The position numbers and the translations under genes are program-made. Under the pieces are notes generated by a model, which saw only the letters and a list, made by a program, of their open reading frames with translations, made no database searches and was not told where the DNA came from. Below are positions 39,279 to 51,339 of a stretch of 64,000 bases of DNA, one piece after another (position 1 is the first letter of the stretch; each line of letters starts with the position of its first letter). The stretch comes from Acinetobacter sp. ANC 4178 (lineage in GTDB: Bacteria > Pseudomonadota > Gammaproteobacteria > Pseudomonadales > Moraxellaceae): contig NZ_SJOD01000002.1 in NCBI RefSeq assembly GCF_004331175.1, positions 124,001 to 188,000 of the forward strand, written 5' to 3'.

Positions 39279-40318
39279 GGCTTTGTTGCATAAAGCCTTT
39301 AAAGATAGAACTTTTCTAAATCACTCAAATTTAAGTGACAACTTGGATATGAGGTCGGCCTAATTCTACAAACTTATTGAGTACTGCTATACGGGTATGA
39401 GTCTCATCCATTTGACTATCGAAGTTTCTAGCATTGAGTTTATCTCCTAATAATTTAATGCAATGCATCTTGGTTTCCACCAAACTACGACAATGATACC
39501 CAGACCACTTTTTCCAAGTCGTTTTTCCTTGGTGTTTAACTGTTTTCAGCAATTCATTTCTCTCTAAAGATCTCAGTTTGTTATCTTTCATAGGCTTCGT
39601 ATTTTTTCTAGGTGGAATCACTGCATGTGCTCGTCGCTCTGAAATTACCTATCAGTAATATTTGGTGTCATGAGCTCTATCTGCATAGATAGAATCAATT
39701 TGCTCATCAGGAGAGATTTGATCTAGTAAACTCCCGAGGACGTGAGAATCACCAACATTATTCGTAGTCAGCTGAACAGCCCTAATTTGAAGGGTTTTAG
39801 CATCTATACCAATATGAAGCTTACGCTATGGGCGACGATATTCAGGCTGAAGTTTGTTACGTTTCCATTCACCTTCACCTAAAAACCTTAAGCCAGTTGA
39901 GTCTACGAGTAGATGAAGACCATCACGACTTTTTTTAATAGCTAATCGCAATATCAATATGCTTTTGTCTTCTGCAAAGGGTGGAATAATCTGGAGCTGA
40001 CCAATTCAAATCAGATAGTTTAATGAGACTTTGAACAAAGTCAGTAACCATCCTTAAAGAAAGTCTAAATAGAGATTTGATCATCAAACAACATTGAATA
40101 GCTGTATCGGAATAGGTCTGATTTCGACCATGCTTGCCGTGTGGCTGAGCATACCATTGTGTTTTGGGATCAAACCGAATGGAAATGTTGCCTCGATTAA
40201 TTAAAGCTCGGTTATAGGAAGACCAATTGGTTGTACGATAGGTTTTCAGTGCAAACTTCTTCATTTTGAAATTATATTGCTGAAGAAACCTTTAAGAATA
40301 GATTTGTGCAACAAAACC
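39279..40318 (-). mobile_element. Degraded IS5-family (IS903-group, IS17-like) element
   Basis: 1040 bp between imperfect terminal inverted repeats: GGCTTTGTTGCA at the left, GGTTTTGTTGCA at the right. It contains one transposase reading frame broken in several places. No target duplication is visible: the flanks read CAACGAAAT and GCTTAAGAC. Size and ends resemble IS17 of Acinetobacter from memory; that name is a suggestion only. Confidence 0.85.
39331..40264 (-). pseudogene. IS5-family transposase, inactivated
   Basis: The N-terminal 109 residues are intact (40264 down to a TAA at about 39935): MKKFALKTYRT, then WSAPDYSTLCRRQKH. A one-base insertion near 39935-39938 shifts the frame. The DDE-bearing part can be read on in the other frame (DGLHLLVDSTGL, IGIDAKTLQIRAVQLTTNN), but carries a TAG at 39828-39826 and TGA-TAG at 39654-39649. 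The C-terminal part ends SLVETKMHCIKLLG and VVT at 39331. At least four lesions mean no functional enzyme is made. Confidence 0.88.
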
Positions 40319-40409
40319 GCTTAAGACTGCAATCTATTTACTTATTACATGTAATTTTCATTATTTATATACTTTTATAATTCTTATTATTAAAACTATG
40401 AGAACCCAT

Positions 40410-40434
40410 TTATTTCAGTTCAAAACTGAAATAA
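40410..40434. repeat. 11-bp inverted repeat
   Basis: TTATTTCAGTT-CAA-AACTGAAATAA, a perfect stem with a 3-nt loop. A second hairpin, GATTCTAA-TAT-TTAGAATC, lies at 40473-40491. Both stand between the IS and the DUF2971 remnant. No long T-run follows, and the role is unknown. Confidence 0.45.
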
Positions 40435-40524
40435 GCAATTTTTGCATAGACAAAATAACCCTACTTTCACAGGATTCTAATATTTAGAATCTGCTTTCAT
40501 GATAAAGATGATGAACGCATTTAT

Positions 40525-40796
40525 TTAGCATATTATTTCATTTTTTATGAGTGACCCGTTTTCTACATTCATGCTGACATTGTATAAATCAATATGATCC
40601 TCAAAACACGATATTTTCTAGAAAACCTATTACTGAAAGCATCGATAGCAATAGATAACGGAGCTTCTAAATTATAAAGCCCCAAACTCGTACCTTCAAA
40701 TGGATCATTAAAATCCTATAAATGCGAAAATCCCAAAGTACTTGTTTCTAGGATTTTTAAACCTGTATCAAAATCGACATATTTATATAAAATCAT
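40525..40796 (-). pseudogene. DUF2971-family remnant
   Basis: From an ATG at 40796 the minus strand reads MILYKYVDFDTGLKILETS, then a TAG at 40718-40716, then DFNDPFEG at the place where DUF2971 proteins have their FNDPFE signature. It continues SRKYRVLRI before losing frame. A later segment (DLYNVSMNVENGSLI) fits the middle of such proteins in another frame, ending at TAA 40527. An intact member is about 250-300 residues, so most of the gene is gone. DUF2971 genes are often found in accessory or defence-rich loci. Non-functional here. Confidence 0.6.
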
Positions 40797-40913
40797 TATT
40801 CTTAAGCAAATAAGAAAAACCACCAAAGCAAGGTTTTACCACCTACAACTCAAAACCTGATCAAAATAATAGTTCTTTTATTTGTCTACGATTTTGTTTA
40901 CTGAACTACAAGG

Positions 40914-40947
40914 TATAAAAAAAGAGGAAAGCAATGCTTTCCTCTTT
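40914..40947 (-). terminator. Terminator of ilvC
   Basis: On the minus strand a 12-bp perfect stem AAAGAGGAAAGC/GCTTTCCTCTTT with a 3-nt loop is followed by TTTTTTTATA, 17 bp after the ilvC stop codon. Confidence 0.9.
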
Positions 40948-40964
40948 GTGTAAAGTACAGAACC

Positions 40965-42020
<1,056 letters not shown>

Positions 42021-42046
42021 TCAAGGGTTTATTGTTTGATGAAATC

Positions 42047-42068
42047 CTCCTCTTTTCTCAAAAGGAGG
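42047..42068 (-). other. Intercistronic hairpin between ilvH and ilvC
   Basis: CCTCC and TTTT pair with AAAA and GGAGG around a small bulge and a 3-nt loop. There is no long T-run. It could process or stabilise the ilvC part of the transcript. Confidence 0.4.
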
Positions 42069-42086
42069 TTGAATCTTGTTAAATAA

Positions 42087-42578
42087 TTAAATGGTTAAAA
42101 CTTTTTCGCCACGCGCGATGCCTGACACACCTGAGCGTACAACTTCAAGAATGGTATTCTCTGCTAGAGCATCAATAAAACCATCAATTTTTTCAGTTGT
42201 ACCCGCGATTTGAATGGTATAGGTCGTTGGGGTGACATCAACGATTTGCGCACGGAAAATGTCCGCAGTTCGTTTAATTTCAGCACGGGCTGAACCAAGT
42301 GATTTGACTTTAATCAGCATCAACTCGCGCTCAATGTGCGCACCTTCAGACAGATCAACCACTTTCACCACCTCAACCAATTTGTTGAGTTGTTTGGTGA
42401 TTTGTTCAATTTTATGGTCATCACCATAAGTCGTTAATGTCAAACGAGATAAGGTCGGATCTTCAGTTGGCGCAACGTTTAAGGTCTCAATGTTATAATT
42501 ACGTTGAGAAAATAAACCCACCAAACGAGAAAGCGCACCAGCTTCGTTTTCTACAAGGACAGAGATAATATGTCTCAT
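42087..42578 (-). CDS. ilvH: Acetolactate synthase small (regulatory) subunit
   Basis: 163 residues. An N-terminal ACT domain ([21 protein letters not shown]) binds valine for feedback inhibition, and a C-terminal regulatory domain ([15 protein letters not shown]) follows. It overlaps the large-subunit stop by 4 bp, so translation is coupled. The name ilvN is also used for this subunit. Confidence 0.97.
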   Translation of the reverse strand: MRHIISVLVENEAGALSRLVGLFSQRNYNIETLNVAPTEDPTLSRLTLTTYGDDHKIEQITKQLNKLVEVVKVVDLSEGAHIERELMLIKVKSLGSARAEIKRTADIFRAQIVDVTPTTYTIQIAGTTEKIDGFIDALAENTILEVVRSGVSGIARGEKVLTI

Positions 42579-44302
42579 GACGTGCGCTCCCCTTTACCTA
42601 ACCACATATCTTTCATCGACTGACCCGCAATAAGCATCGGATAAACATGCTCTGTGCGATCCACCATGACATTAATGAATACACATTTATCGTTAATTGC
42701 CATCGCTTCAGCAAGCTTAGATTCAAGCTCATCAGCATGGTCAATTTGAATCCCAACGTGACCATACGCTTCCATCAATTTAGGGAAGTCAGGCAGTGAA
42801 TCCACATAAGAACTAGAATGACGTCCTTCATAGTTCATATCTTGCCACTGCTTCACCATGCCTAAAGCTTGGTTATTCAAGCAAAGGATTTTTACGTTTA
42901 GGCCATATTGTTTACAGGTTGAAAGCTCTTGGATACACATCTGAATCGATGCTTCACCCGTAATACATACAACTTGTTGGTCTGGAAAAGCCAATTTCGC
43001 TGCCATCGCATAAGGTAAACCCACTCCCATAGTCCCTAGACCACCAGAGTTGATCCATTGACGTGGACGCGTGTATTTATAGTAAAGCGCACCGAACATT
43101 TGATGCTGACCAACGTCCGAAGTAATAATTGCTTGGCTATTGGTAATTTTATCTAATGCTTCAACCACCTGTTGCGGCTTCATTGAACCATCAGTTGGTT
43201 TGTCGTAATTCAAACTATGTACTTTGCGCCATTCATTGATTTGCGACCACCAAGCTGCAATCACTTCAGGATTTGGCTTAGACACATTCAATTGTTTCAA
43301 CTGCGCCAGCATTTCCTGAAGAACAGGCTCTACCGCACCCACAATTGGAATATGCGCAATAATGGTTTTTGAAATCGTCGCAGGGTCAATATCAATATGA
43401 ATGACTTTCGCATTCGGACAAAATTTTGCAGGGTTATTGGTTACGCGGTCATCAAAGCGCGCACCAACACACAAAATCACATCCGCATTGTGCATGGTCA
43501 TATTGGCTTCATACGTACCATGCATACCCAACATACCGATGAACTGCTCATCATTCCCAGGGAAAGCACCTAAGCCCATTAAAGTATTGGTCACTGGATA
43601 GCCCAGTAAATGTGCCAATTCAGTTAATAAAGCAGATGCATTACCTTGAACAACACCACCACCTGTATAAATGACAGGACGTTTTGCATTAATGAGTTCA
43701 TCAATCGCTTTACGAATTTGACCTGAGTGACCACGATGCGGTGGTTGATAAGAACGCATCTTCACTTTTTCTGGGTATTCGTAAGCAAATTTTTCTGCTG
43801 GGTTGGTTGCATCTTTCGGAATATCAACCACAACTGGGCCTGGACGACCAGAAGCTGCGATATAGAATGCTTTTTTGATAATTGCAGGAATTTCACTCGC
43901 ATGACGCACTTGGAAACTGTGTTTTACGATTGGACGCGAAATACCAACCATGTCTGTTTCTTGGAATGCATCTTCCCCAATTAAATGCGAAGCCACTTGA
44001 CCAGACAAAATCACCATTGGGATTGAGTCCATATAAGCAGTTGCAATTGGAGTAACGGTGTTGGTTGCACCTGGGCCAGAAGTGACCAGTACTACACCCG
44101 TTTTACCCGTAACGCGCGAATAGGCATCTGCCATATGACCAGCAGCTTGCTCATGGCGTACGAGATAATGATTGATTTTGTCTTGTTGAAAAAGCGCATC
44201 GTAAATGTGTAAAACTGCGCCGCCTGGGTATCCAAAAACATGTTCAACGCCTTCGTCCGCTAATGCGCGAACAAGCATTTCACCACCAGATAAAAGTTCC
44301 AA
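42575..44302 (-). CDS. ilvI: Acetolactate synthase large (catalytic) subunit
   Basis: ThDP- and FAD-dependent enzyme making acetolactate or acetohydroxybutyrate. 575 residues. N-terminal [20 protein letters not shown] has the conserved YPGG turn and Glu47-type [14 protein letters not shown]. The cofactor-binding part has [13 protein letters not shown] with the ThDP/metal motif GEAS-N26-NN rather than the textbook GDGS, as occurs in this group. The start is a TTG (44302) with AGGGTGA 6 nt upstream; the next ATG (codon 9) would cut into the conserved N-terminus. It begins the ilvI-ilvH-ilvC unit. Confidence 0.97.
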   Translation of the reverse strand: MELLSGGEMLVRALADEGVEHVFGYPGGAVLHIYDALFQQDKINHYLVRHEQAAGHMADAYSRVTGKTGVVLVTSGPGATNTVTPIATAYMDSIPMVILSGQVASHLIGEDAFQETDMVGISRPIVKHSFQVRHASEIPAIIKKAFYIAASGRPGPVVVDIPKDATNPAEKFAYEYPEKVKMRSYQPPHRGHSGQIRKAIDELINAKRPVIYTGGGVVQGNASALLTELAHLLGYPVTNTLMGLGAFPGNDEQFIGMLGMHGTYEANMTMHNADVILCVGARFDDRVTNNPAKFCPNAKVIHIDIDPATISKTIIAHIPIVGAVEPVLQEMLAQLKQLNVSKPNPEVIAAWWSQINEWRKVHSLNYDKPTDGSMKPQQVVEALDKITNSQAIITSDVGQHQMFGALYYKYTRPRQWINSGGLGTMGVGLPYAMAAKLAFPDQQVVCITGEASIQMCIQELSTCKQYGLNVKILCLNNQALGMVKQWQDMNYEGRHSSSYVDSLPDFPKLMEAYGHVGIQIDHADELESKLAEAMAINDKCVFINVMVDRTEHVYPMLIAGQSMKDMWLGKGERTS

Positions 44303-44376
44303 CGTGATTCACCCTAATCTTTTATCACCGCTTGATGGGAGACATCAGCAGTGTTCATTCATTAATTGTCTGCACT

Positions 44377-44385
44377 GTTATAGCA
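44377..44385 (-). promoter_or_regulatory. Candidate extended -10 for ilvI
   Basis: TGCTATAAC on the minus strand has a TG extension and lies about 75 bp before the TTG start. A consensus TTGACA occurs further up (44614-44609) and may belong to an alternative upstream promoter. No typical Leu/Val/Ile-rich attenuator peptide was found. Confidence 0.3.
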
Positions 44386-44482
44386 CACATATTTCATAGT
44401 TTTCATGGCAATAGGAAAAAAATCCGACCCGTTTGCTGTTTGAGCAATATGGGATCTAAAACATGTTGGGATAAACATATTT

Positions 44483-44587
44483 TTATTTGCTTTGTTCACC
44501 ATCTCGGCTAGAGATGACGCCCATTGCATGACGTAACACTTCTTCGAAGGGTGATCGAGAGAAGGTACATAAAACTGAAGACAGCAT
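44483..44587 (-). CDS. Possible 34-codon leader ORF upstream of ilvI
   Basis: ATG at 44587 to TAA at 44485-44483. The product begins MLSSVLCTFSRSPFEEV and has mixed composition with five Val/Leu/Ile residues in its first 24, but no run of branched-chain codons. It has only a weak AAGAAAA Shine-Dalgarno. It is the only plausible coding content in the 626-bp gap 44303-44928; the rest is AT-rich. It may not be a gene. Confidence 0.2.
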   Translation of the reverse strand: MLSSVLCTFSRSPFEEVLRHAMGVISSRDGEQSK

Positions 44588-44928
44588 TTTTCTTGTTTAA
44601 CTCAGTATTGTCAAGTTGAAAAATCAGCTTTTTTTTGATTATTTACAGACCGTTTATTTTTTAAACAAATCATGATTTTTAGTATACTTAATCAAGCATT
44701 CAATAAATTATGTAGAATCTTCACCAAATTTTATCTATCTGTATAATTTTTCGAGATTAAATGTATGCATTTTTAGACGTTTAAACACTGGAATTGCTTG
44801 TTCATATGAAAAATCAACCTATACTATTTTGAATACATCCTATTCCGTTCTGGAATCTATAAATTTACTTTTACGACTAATTTACAGACAGAACATCTTC
44901 ACAGAGAAATAAAGCAGGACAAAATCTT

Positions 44929-45330
44929 ATGTCACTTCCATTTCATTTGATCAGCCGTGTCGCACTCACTTGTACCTTGTTATCTTCCAGTGCATCACTT
45001 TGGGCTAAAGATTATTACAAATGGGTTGATGCGAATGGATCAACCCATTACACCGCCACACCTCCCCCGAAAAGTGCACAGAAAAAAGGGAAAATTCAAA
45101 CTTATGGTTGGAACAATTCCGCACCTACAGCTAGCCGCAACAATAATATTCCTTTAGAAACGCAGCAGAATAACTCGACGATGCCTGTAGATACTGCAAC
45201 TGCGCCCAAACCTGTACCAAACATGAATGAAAATGATACCAGAGCACCTATTTCAGCTGCGCCAACTCCAAGTGAAGTAAAAGCTGTTCCTGCACCTAGA
45301 CCAAATGGAAAAAATTACCCAGCTGAATAA
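44929..45330 (+). CDS. DUF4124 domain-containing exported protein
   Basis: 133 residues. The signal peptide covers residues 1-27 (LTCTLLSSSASLWA). The DUF4124 core DYYKWVDANGSTHYTATPP follows at once, then a Pro/Ala/Asn-rich, low-complexity tail. DUF4124 occurs at the N-terminus of many small proteobacterial envelope proteins; its function is unknown. Transcribed alone toward leuS. Confidence 0.85.
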   Translation: MSLPFHLISRVALTCTLLSSSASLWAKDYYKWVDANGSTHYTATPPPKSAQKKGKIQTYGWNNSAPTASRNNNIPLETQQNNSTMPVDTATAPKPVPNMNENDTRAPISAAPTPSEVKAVPAPRPNGKNYPAE

Positions 45331-45375
45331 AATCAGCTTTTACGAAATAGTTTAATTTTTCTTACGGTTCAGCCT

Positions 45376-45407
45376 GCGCAAAATTCACATTTAGGTGCAT
45401 TTTGCGC
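45376..45407 (+). other. Hairpin in the leuS upstream region
   Basis: GCGCAAAAT and CAC pair with GTG and ATTTTGCGC, with one mismatch and a 6-nt loop: 12 pairs in all. It ends 44 bp before the leuS ATG. No T-run follows. It could be a leftover terminator of the DUF4124 gene or a leader structure for leuS. Confidence 0.45.
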
Positions 45408-45430
45408 TATGCTGTGCAGCAAACTTTTAA

Positions 45431-48073
<2,643 letters not shown>

Positions 48074-48077
48074 AGCC

Positions 48078-48165
48078 TTAAAGCCTCCCTTTTATAAAGG
48101 GAGGTTTGGAGGGATTTTATTAGAAAATCTCCCCTAACCCCTCTTTCAAAAAGAGGGGGAAACGG
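48078..48165 (+). repeat. Composite palindromic (REP-like) element after leuS
   Basis: Two G/C-rich hairpins, CCTCCCTTT-TA-TAAAGGGAGG and CCCCTCTTT-CA-AAAAGAGGGG, are joined by a segment GGATTTTATTAGAAAATCTCC that is itself palindromic. The pattern resembles dispersed palindromic repeats seen in intergenic regions of Acinetobacter genomes. It probably also ends leuS transcription. Confidence 0.5.
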
Positions 48166-48188
48166 AAAGGAATAAACAAAACCCAAAC

Positions 48189-48215
48189 AAAGCCCGTTGC
48201 TAGTCAACGGGCTTT
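48189..48215. terminator. Hairpin between leuS and lptE
   Basis: AAAGCCCGTTG/CAACGGGCTTT, an 11-bp perfect stem with a 5-nt loop. The T-run is short on the plus strand. It is a likely terminator of leuS, which would leave lptE-holA with their own promoter. Confidence 0.55.
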
Positions 48216-48277
48216 GCACATACAATCATGACATATTATTTTTCTTTTTCTTAAAAAGAGTAAACAGAGGAAAACCC

Positions 48278-48802
48278 ATGCATTTAGGCAAACGTTTCGC
48301 AACTCTTATTCTCACTTGCGGTCTAGGTGTAGGTTTGGTGGGCTGTGGTTTTCATTTGAAAGGAACTCAACCTTCTGCGAATCCAGTGGCGTATGCACAG
48401 ATGAGTTTATCTCTGCCTAAAGATACAGAAGAATTAGAAGAAAAATTATCCATTTATTTAGGTGCTGCCAATGTTCAACTCAGTAACAGCCCGAATGCTT
48501 ACCACTTACATGTGTATAGTTATACGCCCGTTCGCCAAGAGCTGCGCGGCAAACTGATCGAAACGCTCCTACGTTTGAATGTGACTTTCCGTATTGAAGA
48601 TGCGCAAGGTAATCCTGTAACTGAAATGCGTACCGTCACAGCATCACGTAGCTACCAATATAATTTGGCAACGGTCAACACCGATGACCAAGAAGAAAAA
48701 TTCTTAAAAGATGTTTTGGTCGATGACGTTGCACAACAAATTGTGCGCCAAATTTCATCAAACCGTTTACCTAAAGTTATTCCTACAACAACTCAACCTT
48801 AA
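48278..48802 (+). CDS. lptE: LPS-assembly lipoprotein LptE
   Basis: 174 residues. It plugs the LptD barrel that places lipopolysaccharide (here probably lipooligosaccharide) on the cell surface. The lipobox GLVGC is near residue 25, followed by GFHLKG, the family signature. The C-terminal half has RNVTxRI-like strands (LLRLNVTFRIEDAQGN). The start at MHLGKRFAT has GAGG upstream; an earlier TTG is open but lies in the terminator stem. Confidence 0.93.
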   Translation: MHLGKRFATLILTCGLGVGLVGCGFHLKGTQPSANPVAYAQMSLSLPKDTEELEEKLSIYLGAANVQLSNSPNAYHLHVYSYTPVRQELRGKLIETLLRLNVTFRIEDAQGNPVTEMRTVTASRSYQYNLATVNTDDQEEKFLKDVLVDDVAQQIVRQISSNRLPKVIPTTTQP

Positions 48803-48807
48803 TCGTT

Positions 48808-49809
48808 ATGAAACTCGACTATTTGCAGGCCCTTAAACGCATTCCTGAGGCACGTGGTGCATGGGTGCTGCATGGTCAAGAACCCCTCCTCGAACAGAAT
48901 CTACTCGATGCTTTTCGTAAAAGCTGGCAAGAACAAAATATTGAACGTCAACGCTATGACATATCGAATGTGAGCGATTGGAAAACCGTCTTCAATGCCT
49001 TGAACAGTTTGTCGTTATTTTCGACACAACTCGCGATTGAAGTACATGGCAACATCAAACCCGATGCCAATGGCATTAAATTACTGACCCAATATCTACA
49101 ACACAATGAACAAAACTTGTTGTTGATTGTGATGCCAAAGCAGGACAGCAGCAATTTAAAATCTGGCTTCTTTAAAGTCATTGATGCCAATGGGGTGAAT
49201 GTCACTTTGACTGCCCATTACCCACAAGATCGACAACGGATTTTGGCAGTTGAAGCAGAAAAACTCGGTATTCAATTGGCCAACAATGCATGGCAATGGC
49301 TGGAACAACATCACGAGCATAATTTACTCGCGGCAAAGAACAGCCTAATGCGGGTACGAGATACTTTTCCTGATTTGGCACAAATTGGTATCGAACAACT
49401 GTTTGCCTGCCTACAAGACCAATCACGTTATAGCACCTTTGATTTAAGTGATGCTTTGCTCGAGGGTAACTTTGCCCAAGCCGTAAAAATTTACCAATAT
49501 CTGTTGGCTTCGGGTGAACCGATGAGCTTATTGCTGTGGAGCATTAGCAAAGAGATGCGCCTTTTGATGCAGCTTTTTGAACAACCACAAAATGCACTAC
49601 AGCTCGGGATTTGGAAAACCAAAGTGAGTCTTTATCAACAAGCCTTACGCCGACTAAATCCGAAACAGTTTCTCACTTGGCCCACACTTTTATTAAGAAT
49701 AGATGCATCAATTAAAGGTTTAGGTCAGGAAAATCCTGAACAACTGATTCTACAAGCGATTGCGATGCTCTGCGGAAGGCAGTTGTTTCACTCACCTGGC
49801 TATTTTTAG
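48808..49809 (+). CDS. holA: DNA polymerase III subunit delta
   Basis: The delta subunit opens the sliding clamp in the clamp-loader complex. 333 residues, family-typical. N-terminal AAA+-like domain without Walker A (WVLHGQEPLLEQNLLDAFR), a middle FxTxKLAPYL-type region, and the C-terminal helical collar (LLLWSISKEMRLLMQL). Only 5 bp after lptE, so co-translated. No frame damage. Confidence 0.95.
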   Translation: MKLDYLQALKRIPEARGAWVLHGQEPLLEQNLLDAFRKSWQEQNIERQRYDISNVSDWKTVFNALNSLSLFSTQLAIEVHGNIKPDANGIKLLTQYLQHNEQNLLLIVMPKQDSSNLKSGFFKVIDANGVNVTLTAHYPQDRQRILAVEAEKLGIQLANNAWQWLEQHHEHNLLAAKNSLMRVRDTFPDLAQIGIEQLFACLQDQSRYSTFDLSDALLEGNFAQAVKIYQYLLASGEPMSLLLWSISKEMRLLMQLFEQPQNALQLGIWKTKVSLYQQALRRLNPKQFLTWPTLLLRIDASIKGLGQENPEQLILQAIAMLCGRQLFHSPGYF

Positions 49810-49899
49810 CAGACCGATCTGTAGACAATGACGTCAGAAAATTAGAATGTTGTGCAGCCTATGGATGAGATGTTGGCGAATTTTGACTTAAAACTTACA

Positions 49900-49915
49900 A
49901 AAGAATAATTATCAT
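49900..49915. promoter_or_regulatory. Weak Fur-box-like site upstream of macA
   Basis: AATAATTATCATTTAC matches the common Fur half-box pattern AATGATTATCATTTGC at 14 of 16 positions by eye. It is about 80 bp before macA, in a promoter-sized gap of 187 bp. The match could be chance in AT-rich DNA. Confidence 0.25.
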
Positions 49916-49996
49916 TTACAAATTGATAAAAAATCCACGATTTATCCGCATTTCACTTTTATACTATGCATGATTATTTTTTACTCCCTGACTCCT

Positions 49997-51337
49997 ATGC
50001 CAAAAATAAAATCTTTTAAAATTATTATTGCACTGCTCTGTGCCGCTTTACTCGCGTATTTGGCTTGGAATTACTTCAAACCCAAACAGGAACAACCCCA
50101 ATATATTACCGAAAGCGTCACACGTGGAGATCTTGAAAATACCGTACTCGCCACAGGAACTTTAGACGCCACTAAACTGGTGAGTGTCGGTGCGCAGGTG
50201 TCAGGTCAAGTTCAAAAAATGTATGTACAGTTAGGCGACGAAGTCAAACAAGGGCAGTTAATCGCGCAAATTGATTCCACCACACAAGAAAATAGTTTTA
50301 AAACGGCTGAAGCCAATATTAAAAATCTTGAAGCTCAACGCTTACAGCAAGAAGCCAATCTGAATGAGACACAACTGGCGTATAAGCGTCAACAACAAAT
50401 GTTTGCACAGGATGCAACCTCAAAAGCAGAACTCGAATCTGCAGAAGCAAGTTTTAAAACTGCACAAGCACAAATTAAGGCCATCGATGCACAGATTGAA
50501 TCTGCAAAAGTGACCAAATCCACGGCGCAAACCAATATCGGTTATACCCGTATTGTGGCGCCGACTGATGGCACAGTGGTTGCGATTGTGACCGAAGAAG
50601 GTCAAACGGTGAATGCGAATCAAAGTGCACCGACCATTGTTAAAATTGCCAAATTACAAAATATGACCATTAAAGCGCAGGTCAGTGAAGCGGACATTAT
50701 GAAAGTCGAAAAAGGACAACAAGTCTATTTCACGACTTTGGGTGATGACAGCAAACGTTATGCCACTCTACGTCAGATTGAACCTGCACCCGATTCAATT
50801 AGTAGCGATAGTAGTACCAGCACTTCAAGTTCATCAAGTACCGCAATCTATTACAACGCTTTATTTGATGTACCCAATAATGATGGCAAGCTACGTATTG
50901 ATATGACGGCTCAAGTGTATATCGTGCTTGATTCTGCAAAAAATGCCTTATTGGTTCCCTCTTCGGCCATTTCGACTCGCCCTGTAAACAATAAGCAAAA
51001 TAGTGCGACCAAAACGCAAGCTGCCTCGAGTGCTCAAGCCAAATCAGAGACAGATCATCCACAAGGCCCACGTCTTGAACGTCTTAATTTAAATGCGGCA
51101 CAGCAACAATTGGTCAAAGAAGGTAAGGCCACCGTCAGCGTAGTTCGTGTATTACAAGCCGATGGTTCTGCTCAGCCTAAACAAGTTCTGATTGGGATTA
51201 ATAACCGTGTGAATGCACAAGTTCTGGCAGGTCTAAAAGAAAATGATCAAGTGGTGATAGCAGACAGTTCAGATACCTCTGCGGCCTCTGCCAATAGCAG
51301 CAATAAACGTCGTAATGGTCCACCAATGGGAATGTAA
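49997..51337 (+). CDS. macA: MacA-type periplasmic adaptor (membrane fusion protein)
   Basis: About 446 residues. The ATG at MPKIKSFKI is preferred over the ATG at 49970, because it begins the N-terminal membrane anchor (about residues 5-23). The lipoyl/barrel-sandwich halves are [16 protein letters not shown] and [16 protein letters not shown], with an alpha-helical hairpin of about 90 residues between them. A Ser/Thr-rich loop (about residues 264-282) is inserted in the beta-barrel domain. With MacB and an outer membrane factor it forms a tripartite pump; substrates in relatives are macrolides, heme-like compounds and peptides. Start of the macA-macB-OMF operon. Confidence 0.93.
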   Translation: MPKIKSFKIIIALLCAALLAYLAWNYFKPKQEQPQYITESVTRGDLENTVLATGTLDATKLVSVGAQVSGQVQKMYVQLGDEVKQGQLIAQIDSTTQENSFKTAEANIKNLEAQRLQQEANLNETQLAYKRQQQMFAQDATSKAELESAEASFKTAQAQIKAIDAQIESAKVTKSTAQTNIGYTRIVAPTDGTVVAIVTEEGQTVNANQSAPTIVKIAKLQNMTIKAQVSEADIMKVEKGQQVYFTTLGDDSKRYATLRQIEPAPDSISSDSSTSTSSSSSTAIYYNALFDVPNNDGKLRIDMTAQVYIVLDSAKNALLVPSSAISTRPVNNKQNSATKTQAASSAQAKSETDHPQGPRLERLNLNAAQQQLVKEGKATVSVVRVLQADGSAQPKQVLIGINNRVNAQVLAGLKENDQVVIADSSDTSAASANSSNKRRNGPPMGM

Positions 51338-51339
51338 GC

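Noticed and set aside
44303-44482. Classical branched-chain leader peptide or riboswitch before ilvI
   Set aside because: No run of Ile/Val/Leu codons followed by competing hairpins and a T-run could be found.
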